A stretch of 30,799 nt of DNA from an uncultured Clostridia bacterium. Lineage in GTDB: Bacteria > Bacillota > Clostridia > TANB77 > CAG-508. Position numbers and translations under genes: made by a program. The stretch spans positions 1-30,799 of the forward strand of contig CAKPDO010000016.1 in assembly GCA_934148985.1 (NCBI GenBank), in the 5' to 3' direction. Below the pieces are notes generated by a model that worked only from the letters and a program-made list of their open reading frames with translations, ran no database searches and was not told the origin of the DNA. This document shows, one piece after another, positions 25,262-30,799 of this stretch. The first letter of the stretch is position 1; each line of letters starts with the position of its first letter.

Positions 25262-26248
25262 ATGCTAAAAGAACAAGTTTTTAATACAATAAAAAAATAT
25301 GAGCTAATAGAAGAAAATGACAAAATAATATGCGGAATATCAGGAGGACCAGATTCAATTTGCATGCTAGATATATTAAAGGATTTAAGAGAAAAATTGA
25401 ATTTTGAAATAATCGTTTGTCATATAAACCATTTGATAAGAGAAGAAGCAATTTCAGATGAAAATTATGTTGTAAATTATTGTAAAAAACATAATATAAA
25501 AAGCTATGTTAAAAGAATAGATGTAAAAAAATATGCAAATAATAATAAACAAGGTACAGAAGAAGCTGGAAGAACAGTAAGGTATGAATTTTTTGATGAA
25601 ATTCTTCAAAAAGAGGGCGCAAATAAAGTTGCTATTGCACATAATAAAAATGACAAAATAGAAACAATAATAATGAATGTTTTAAGAGGTTCAGGAATAG
25701 CGGGTTTGAAAGGAATTGAACCGAAAAGAGAAAATAAATACATAAGACCTCTTATAGAAACAGAAAGAAAAGACATTGAAGAATATTGCTTAAAAAATAA
25801 TTTAGAGCCACGAATTGACAAAACAAATTTTATAAATGACTGTACAAGAAACAAAATTCGAAATATAGTAATTCCATATATAAAGGAAAAATTTAATCCA
25901 AATATTATAAGTACAATAGATAGACTCTCTAAACTTGTTGATGAAGAGGATAAATATTTAGAAAAAAGAACAATAGAAATCTTTAATAAAATAAAAATAA
26001 AGGAAGAAAAAGGATTTATTATATTAAAACTAAAAGAATTTAATGAGCAGGATATTGTAATAAAAAAGAGAATTATTATATATACAATAAGTAAAACTAT
26101 AGGAAATGTACAAAACATAGAAAAAGTAAATATTGACGATATAATAAAACTATGTGAAAAAAATGTAGGAAACAAATACTTAATGCCAAACAAAAACATA
26201 AAAATTTTAGTAAATAAAAATCAGATTTTTTTTGAGGCTAAGTTTTAA
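25262..26248 (+). CDS. tilS: tRNA(Ile)-lysidine synthetase
   Basis: The 328-residue PP-loop enzyme has SGGPDS at residues 27-32, CHINHLIREEA, and HNKNDKIET..LRGSGIAGLKG, all TilS hallmarks. It modifies C34 of the CAU-anticodon isoleucine tRNA so that AUA is read. It is shorter than the 430-480 residues usual in Firmicutes; the C-terminal domain is reduced. It starts 26 bp after dnaB and precedes ftsH, a common order. Confidence 0.92.
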   Translation: MLKEQVFNTIKKYELIEENDKIICGISGGPDSICMLDILKDLREKLNFEIIVCHINHLIREEAISDENYVVNYCKKHNIKSYVKRIDVKKYANNNKQGTEEAGRTVRYEFFDEILQKEGANKVAIAHNKNDKIETIIMNVLRGSGIAGLKGIEPKRENKYIRPLIETERKDIEEYCLKNNLEPRIDKTNFINDCTRNKIRNIVIPYIKEKFNPNIISTIDRLSKLVDEEDKYLEKRTIEIFNKIKIKEEKGFIILKLKEFNEQDIVIKKRIIIYTISKTIGNVQNIEKVNIDDIIKLCEKNVGNKYLMPNKNIKILVNKNQIFFEAKF

Positions 26249-26323
26249 AAAAATAATGTTAAAAAACTATTGCAAAATTAGATTTGTTATGGTATAGTTC
26301 AAGCGATAAGGAGGAATTGAATA

Positions 26324-28132
26324 GTGAAAAATGGAATAAAATCTTTAGCTGTATGGCTAATAATAGGGGTAATTCTAATAGTAGTTATTTCTTCGATAAT
26401 GGAAAATAGTAATAACAAAATGACCTATTCAGAATTAATTGAAAACATAGAAGAGGGGAATGTATCTAGTGTACAATTATCAGCAGGAGGGGGAAGCGCA
26501 AAAGTTACTCTAAATGATAATTCGAAAACAATAAAACAAGTAAATATACCAAGTTTAGATAGTTTTGTAACATATGCAGAACAATATATAAAAAATGGTA
26601 ATTTAGCTTTAGAAGAAGAATCCGAATCAATTTGGATAACAATATTAAGCTTAATTACACCATTTGGATTGCTTGTTATATTCTTAATATTCTGGTTTTT
26701 TATGATGAATCCAGCAAACAACCAAGGTGGAAACAAAACAATGACATTTGGAAAAAGTAGAGCCAGAATGATAAATACAGCAGAAAAAAATAAAATAACA
26801 TTTGATGATGTTGCAGGTGTTGATGAAGAAAAAGAAGAACTAGAAGAAATAGTAGAATTCTTAAAAAATCCTAAAAAATATACAGACATGGGAGCAAGAA
26901 TTCCAAAAGGTGTGCTTTTAGTTGGTCAACCAGGAACAGGTAAAACATTACTTGCAAAAGCAGTTGCAGGAGAAGCAGGAGTACCATTTTTTATAATAAG
27001 TGGTTCAGACTTTGTTGAAATGTTTGTTGGTGTCGGAGCATCAAGAGTTAGAGATTTATTTGAACAAGCAAAAAGAAATGCACCATGTATAATATTCATA
27101 GACGAAATTGATGCCGTAGGACGTCAAAGAGGAGCAGGACTTGGTGGAGGACATGATGAAAGAGAACAAACATTAAACCAATTACTTGTTGAAATGGATG
27201 GATTCTCAGCAAACGAAGGAGTTATAGTATTAGCAGCTACAAATAGACCAGACGTATTAGATAAAGCATTATTAAGAGCTGGAAGATTTGATAGACAAAT
27301 AGTAGTAGGAGCTCCAGATGTTAAAGCAAGAGAACAAATACTAGAAGTTCACAGTAAAAAGAAAAGACTAGCAGATGATGTAGATTTAAGAATTATAGCA
27401 AAAAATACATCAGGATTTGCTGGAGCAGATTTGGAAAACGTATTAAATGAAGCAGCACTTTTAGCAGCTAGAAGAAATAAAACTGAAATTGGAATGCAAG
27501 AAATTGAGGATGCTATGGTTAAAGTAACTATGGGACCTGAAAAGAAAACAAAAGTAAGAAGCGACCATGAAAAGAAATTAGTTGCATATCACGAAGCAGG
27601 TCACGCAGTTGTAAGTAAGTTCTTACCAACACAAGACCCAGTTCATGAAATATCAATAGTACCTAGAGGAATGGCTGGAGGTTATACAATGTATAGACCA
27701 ACAGAAGATAAATCATTTATGTCAAAAACAGCAATGGAAGAACAAATTATATCGCTTTTAGGTGGTAGAGTGGCAGAAGCCTTGATTTTAAATGATATTT
27801 CAACAGGTGCAAGTAACGATATCGAAAGAGCTTCTCAAATTGCAAGAAGCATGGTAACTGTTTACGGAATGAGCTCAAGACTTGGAGCTATTATGTATGG
27901 TCAAGGTCAAGGAGAAGTATTCCTTGGAAGAGACCTAGCTCAAACAAAGAATTATTCTGAAGAAACAGCAGCTATAATTGATGAAGAAGTTAAGTCTATA
28001 ATTGATAGAGCTTATAATACAGCTAAAGAGATTTTAGCAGCTAATATTGATAAACTTCATATTGTTGCCGGAATTTTGCTTGAAAAAGAGAAAATTGATG
28101 GTGAAGAATTTGATAGAGTTTTCAATTCATAA
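26324..28132 (+). CDS. ftsH: ATP-dependent zinc metalloprotease FtsH
   Basis: A 602-residue membrane protease: a TM helix at about 7-25, a short external domain, a second TM (about 105-127), an AAA domain with Walker A GQPGTGKT (201-208), FIDEIDAVGRQRG and ATNRPDVLDKALLRAGRFDR (second region of homology), and a zinc protease domain with HEAGH at 423-427. It degrades membrane and regulatory proteins. The start is GTG at 26324 after AAGGAGG. Confidence 0.97.
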   Translation: MKNGIKSLAVWLIIGVILIVVISSIMENSNNKMTYSELIENIEEGNVSSVQLSAGGGSAKVTLNDNSKTIKQVNIPSLDSFVTYAEQYIKNGNLALEEESESIWITILSLITPFGLLVIFLIFWFFMMNPANNQGGNKTMTFGKSRARMINTAEKNKITFDDVAGVDEEKEELEEIVEFLKNPKKYTDMGARIPKGVLLVGQPGTGKTLLAKAVAGEAGVPFFIISGSDFVEMFVGVGASRVRDLFEQAKRNAPCIIFIDEIDAVGRQRGAGLGGGHDEREQTLNQLLVEMDGFSANEGVIVLAATNRPDVLDKALLRAGRFDRQIVVGAPDVKAREQILEVHSKKKRLADDVDLRIIAKNTSGFAGADLENVLNEAALLAARRNKTEIGMQEIEDAMVKVTMGPEKKTKVRSDHEKKLVAYHEAGHAVVSKFLPTQDPVHEISIVPRGMAGGYTMYRPTEDKSFMSKTAMEEQIISLLGGRVAEALILNDISTGASNDIERASQIARSMVTVYGMSSRLGAIMYGQGQGEVFLGRDLAQTKNYSEETAAIIDEEVKSIIDRAYNTAKEILAANIDKLHIVAGILLEKEKIDGEEFDRVFNS

Positions 28133-28176
28133 TAAAAAAGATATATCAAAATTAATTTTTTGATATATCTTTTTTT
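28133..28176. terminator. Bidirectional terminator of ftsH and the XRE gene
   Basis: AAAAAAGATATATCAAAA pairs with TTTTGATATATCTTTTTT. The right arm lies inside the last codons of the minus-strand regulator gene. Confidence 0.8.
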
Positions 28177-28406
28177 CTTGATGTTTCATGGTTTATATAC
28201 GGAGTTATTTCGTCTGTGATTTCTAAAATATAGTCAGACGATGTATTATAATATTTGGCTAGTTTTTTTATATATTCGGCGGGAATATCGCGTTTTCCGA
28301 GTTCGTACAGACTATATTGCTGTCGAGTAATGTCCAGAAGTTCGGCTATTTCAAATTGTTTTTTGTCAAAGTCTTCTCTTAAATCTTTTAATCTTTTTAA
28401 ATACAT
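28152..28406 (-). CDS. XRE-family transcriptional regulator
   Basis: About 84 residues: a helix-turn-helix of the Cro/CI type (FEIAELLDITRQQYSLYELGKR, then IPAEYIKKLAKYYNTSSDYI). The ATG at 28406 lies nine bases after AGGAG; an ATG three codons earlier almost touches that site. It is divergent from the prepilin-like gene, with ATGCAT repeats between them, so autoregulation and control of the pilin promoter are likely (inference). Confidence 0.88.
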   Translation of the reverse strand: MYLKRLKDLREDFDKKQFEIAELLDITRQQYSLYELGKRDIPAEYIKKLAKYYNTSSDYILEITDEITPYINHETSRKKDISKN

Positions 28407-28440
28407 GGGGTTCATCTCCTAACTTTAGTAGTATATTATC

Positions 28441-28519
28441 ATGCATTTGTATGTATGCATAAAAATGCATTTAAAAAAGTGCAAAATATGTTGACTTTTC
28501 ATTTTGATATTTGTATAAT
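28441..28519. promoter_or_regulatory. Three ATGCAT palindromes and the pilin promoter
   Basis: ATGCAT occurs at 28441, 28455 and 28465. Downstream, TTGACT (28491-28496) and TATAAT (28514-28519) are 17 bp apart. The palindromes lie between the promoter and the divergent XRE gene and are good candidates for its operators. Confidence 0.6.
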
Positions 28520-28601
28520 AAATCTAAAGCGCATCTATACGAATGCACGGACGTGAATAAAATTCATAAATTTTGGGATAGTAACAAAGGAAGGAGAATG
28601 T

Positions 28602-29793
28602 ATGAAAGTGAACGAATTTAAGAAAAAAGAGAAAGGTATAACTTTAATTGCTTTGGTAGTGACAATTATAGTTATTTTGATTTTGGTTGGGATAAGTATA
28701 AATGTACTAATAGGCCAAAATCGGAATATTAAGTAGGACAATTGAGGCAAAAGAAAAATATGGAGAAGCAGCTGCGATTGAACAATTAAATTTAGCATTA
28801 GTAAATTGCGAACAAGATTATATTGTTGAAAATACAGGTGAAAATGTTTTAACCAAACAAGAATATTATAAAGAAAATTTGTACAAATATTTAAATTTAG
28901 GTGATTGTGAAATTTTAAAAGATACCGACATTTATGTAGAATTTGATTATAACGAAAATAAATACAGAGCTATTGTTAATTCTGAGAATTTAAAAAGTAA
29001 TGTTTTAAGGGGAGGAAATAATATTCTAAATGAGGTTAACACTAAAAATTATGGCGATTTTTGTGGATATAGTGTTACAATTAACAACAAAATTTATGAT
29101 TCGTGGAAGATTTTTTATAAAGATGACGAAAATGTATATTTAATTATGAATGAATATGCTCAGGTTAATGCGTTGGGTTCTAAATTTAAGGCAAACTGGA
29201 TGCCAGGAACGAGTACGAATGCTGGCTATACTGGGGAAAAAGATGAATATGTTTCACTTTTAACTAATTCAGAGTTATGGAATGATTTTTGTGATTCAAA
29301 TTATGCTAATTATGCTAACGGAGCTTCTACACTTGAAATGTGGGTTAGGAGTTGGAACCAAAAATATGGAAAAAATGGAATAAAATCTAGTGAAGATAGG
29401 TATTGTAATATTTATGCTAATGAAACAGAGAGTGGAAAATATTATATAGGATATACTCCATTATCTAATCGAAATAAATTAAATTTTTCTTATACAATGA
29501 ATGAGGAGGCGGAAACGGATTCAAAACTTGTTGAAGATTCTTTGTATTTTATTGACGATGGTGTATACATGCTAGCTTCTTTATCAGAAAATGAATTTAA
29601 TACAACAGGTGATTCAAGGTGGGACAATTTATCTTTTCCATATTTTACAATAGCTTATAGAACTATTTGTGCTAGAAATGCTAATGGAATGGGATACGGA
29701 TATAGGCCTATTATATGTTTAAGAAATGATTTAAAAGCTTATTATTATATAGATAACAATGAAACTTATTGGATTTTAGAGAAAAATAAATAA
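28602..29793 (+). CDS. Type IV prepilin-like protein, +1 shift at CGG
   Basis: Two frames joined at the CGG at 28722-28724 (codon 41) give 396 residues. The N-terminus is a prepilin: a basic leader, then KGITLIALVVTIIVILILVG with the processing glycine before ITLIAL (Ala replaces the usual Glu 5). The C-skip gives LIGQNGILSRTIEAKEKYGE, the usual start of the helix after the membrane segment in Firmicute prepilins, where N-G-I-L is strongly conserved. The remaining ~330 residues form a soluble domain with SYxxA-like aromatic segments (MWVRSWNQKYG, GMGYGYRPIICLRND) that I do not recognise. The ATG has AAGGAG and a good promoter. No pilus assembly gene is adjacent, so it may be a minor pilin or pseudopilin-type surface protein. 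Confidence 0.82.
28722..28725 (+). other. CGG +1 shift site 6 (prepilin gene)
   Basis: Zero-frame reading is AAT CGG AAT ATT AAG TAG. Skipping the C gives AAT GGA ATA TTA AGT, restoring N-G-I-L-S. Confidence 0.85.
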
Positions 29794-29863
29794 AAAAAGA
29801 AAAAATAAAGAAATATATTAATAAAATAATACAATAAAAATCCCGAAAATATCACCAAAACCA

Positions 29864-29923
29864 TTGACACACCTAATAAAAAATGATAAAATATAAGCCG
29901 TTATGGAAAAATCCATAACGGCA
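29864..29923 (+). promoter_or_regulatory. rpsL promoter and 5'-terminal mRNA hairpin
   Basis: TTGACA (29864-29869) and TAAAAT (29887-29892) have a 17-bp spacer. GCCGTTATGGA (29898-29908) pairs perfectly with TCCATAACGGC (29913-29923), beginning at the expected +1, ahead of AGGAGGTG. It is positioned like a 5' stability hairpin. Confidence 0.75.
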
Positions 29924-29949
29924 AAAATTAATTTAGGAGGTGAATTTAA

Positions 29950-30363
29950 GTGCCAACAATAAACCAATTAGTAAGAAAAGGAAGAAAAACAGGAGTTACA
30001 AAATCAACAGCACCAGCTCTTCAACATGGATACAACTCAAAAAACAAACAATTAACAAACAATAGAGCACCACAAAAAAGAGGAGTATGTACTGTAGTAA
30101 AAACAGTAACACCTAAAAAGCCAAACTCAGCTTTAAGAAAAGTAGCCAGAGTTCGTTTATCAAATGGTTATGAAGTTACATCTTATATCCCAGGTATAGG
30201 ACATAACTTACAAGAACACAGTGTTGTATTAATAAGAGGGGGTAGGGTAAAAGACCTTCCAGGTGTTAGATACCATATCATCAGAGGAACATTAGATACA
30301 GCAGGTGTAAAAGACAGAATGCAAGGACGTTCTAAATATGGAGCAAAACGTGCAAAAAAATAA
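29950..30363 (+). CDS. rpsL: 30S ribosomal protein uS12
   Basis: The 137-residue protein has PTINQLVRKGRK, TPKKPNSALRKVARVRLSNG and HSVVLIRGGRVKDLPGVRYH, the conserved decoding-centre loops. The lysines whose change gives streptomycin resistance are wild type. The start is GTG at 29950 after AGGAGGTG. It is followed by rpsG, the conserved str operon order. Confidence 0.98.
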   Translation: MPTINQLVRKGRKTGVTKSTAPALQHGYNSKNKQLTNNRAPQKRGVCTVVKTVTPKKPNSALRKVARVRLSNGYEVTSYIPGIGHNLQEHSVVLIRGGRVKDLPGVRYHIIRGTLDTAGVKDRMQGRSKYGAKRAKK

Positions 30364-30533
30364 AAAAGTTCCAAAAATAAATAGTGCTTATTCTTACTAA
30401 ATTGAGGTACTTAAATTTAGCAATAGATAGAGCATTATACGGGTAAGCAAAAAGCTTATCAGAGTAACTTTTGGCAATTTGAAAAATCAAATTGTTAACT
30501 TTAAAATAAGAAAAAGTAAAGGAGTGAAGAATA
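30364..30533 (+). promoter_or_regulatory. Structured rpsL-rpsG intergenic region
   Basis: This 170-bp gap holds GGTAAGC/GCTTATC and AATTTGA/TCAAATT stems before the AAAGGAG site. In enterobacteria the S12-S7 gap carries the S7 autoregulatory site; whether this is equivalent is untested. Confidence 0.35.
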
Positions 30534-30799
30534 GTGCCAAGAAGAGGTTTTATAGCAAAAAGAGACGTATTACCAGATCCAATATATAATAGCAAAGTTG
30601 TTACAAAATTAGTAAACAACATAATGCTAGATGGTAAAAAATCAGTTGCTCAAAAAATCGTATATGATGCATTTGACATCATAAAAGAAAAAGAAGGTAA
30701 AGAACCTTTAGAAGTTTTTGAGGCAGCTTTAGAAAATGTAATGCCAGTTCTAGAAGTAAAAGCAAGAAGAGTAGGTGGAGCTACATACCAAGTTCCATT
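30534..30799 (+). CDS. rpsG: 30S ribosomal protein uS7, 3'-partial
   Basis: The visible 88 codons begin with GTG at 30534 after AAAGGAGTG and read PRRGFIAKRDVLPDPIYNSK, then FEAALENVMPVLEVKARRVG, diagnostic of S7. The gene runs off the window end. S7 nucleates assembly of the 30S head. Confidence 0.97.
   Translation, partial: MPRRGFIAKRDVLPDPIYNSKVVTKLVNNIMLDGKKSVAQKIVYDAFDIIKEKEGKEPLEVFEAALENVMPVLEVKARRVGGATYQVP

Noticed and set aside
25606..26199. 197-codon minus-strand frame opposite tilS
   Set aside because: Antisense shadow of an AT-rich gene, hydrophobic and Ser/Ile/Phe-rich, with no ribosome binding site. The same applies to minus-strand frames opposite rplI, ftsH, yqfD and gdpP.
6143..28725. 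Six CGG frameshifts as plain gene decay
   Set aside because: The downstream frames keep full-length conserved domains without further damage, and all breaks share one codon, one direction and one repair. Random decay would scatter in type and position.
6143..28725. Six CGG frameshifts as random sequencing or assembly indels
   Set aside because: Not fully excluded, but an artefact adding C before GG should also occur in the other two codon phases and in noncoding DNA; no gene shows a break at an out-of-phase CGG. Raw reads must decide.
6143..28725. Reading the CGG as arginine and skipping the following base
   Set aside because: It restores the frame equally well but puts Arg where M23 and prepilin families have Gly (STGPHLHF, NGIL). 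Glycine from GGN is the better fit; peptide data are needed for proof.
1..30799. tRNA, rRNA, riboswitch or CRISPR array
   Set aside because: No cloverleaf, rRNA, known aptamer core or regularly spaced repeat array was recognised. In particular the tRNA-Gly or tRNA-Arg genes that would test the CGG idea are not in the window.

Overview
The window comes from a very AT-rich, endospore-forming Clostridia-type Firmicute. Supporting signs are AGGAGG-type ribosome binding sites, GTG/TTG starts, AGA as the main arginine codon, the sporulation genes yqfC, yqfD, a spoIVFB-like M50 protease and pdaA, an agr quorum-sensing locus, and the rplI-dnaB and rpsL-rpsG blocks. It looks like an uncultivated gut-type Clostridia lineage (inference).

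Layout. 1-4.8 kb is an accessory island: a 5'-truncated unknown gene, a Gabija-like anti-phage pair (OLD-family ATPase/TOPRIM nuclease plus UvrD-like helicase), a broken gene, and a small minus-strand pair containing a TnpV-like remnant. 5.2-9.0 kb holds an M23/LytM envelope protein, a protein-kinase-like protein, a SpoIVFB-like protease and a class D-type sortase. 9.1-12.3 kb holds ligA, a small unknown gene and a Yip1-like membrane protein. 12.5-15.5 kb is an agr locus split into agrBD (+) converging on agrAC (-). 15.7-17.9 kb holds pdaA, yqfC and yqfD. 17.9-20.6 kb is a Psp/Lia-like envelope-stress operon. 20.7-22.7 kb is gdpP. 22.8-23.4 kb is a DUF4258/YgiT toxin-antitoxin pair. 23.4-28.1 kb is rplI, dnaB, tilS and ftsH. 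28.1-29.8 kb is an XRE regulator divergent from a prepilin-like gene. 29.8 kb to the end is rpsL and the start of rpsG.

Main observation. Five long genes (M23 peptidase, kinase-like protein, ligA twice, gdpP, prepilin) appear broken by +1 frameshifts, six breaks in all. Every break lies exactly at an in-frame CGG codon. At each, skipping the C and reading the next three bases as GGA (five times) or GGT (once) restores one full-length ORF and places a glycine at the site. At the M23 and prepilin sites this is the conserved family residue. By my hand scan these six are the only in-frame CGG codons in the window, while about fifty out-of-frame CGG trinucleotides lie in coding sequence without disturbing any gene. 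This suggests that in this organism CGG is not a normal arginine codon and that C-GGN is decoded as glycine with a +1 shift, either by a quadruplet-reading tRNA or by a hungry-codon slip. An assembly artefact must be excluded, but a random artefact should not be locked to reading phase and codon.

No tRNA, rRNA or CRISPR array was seen.
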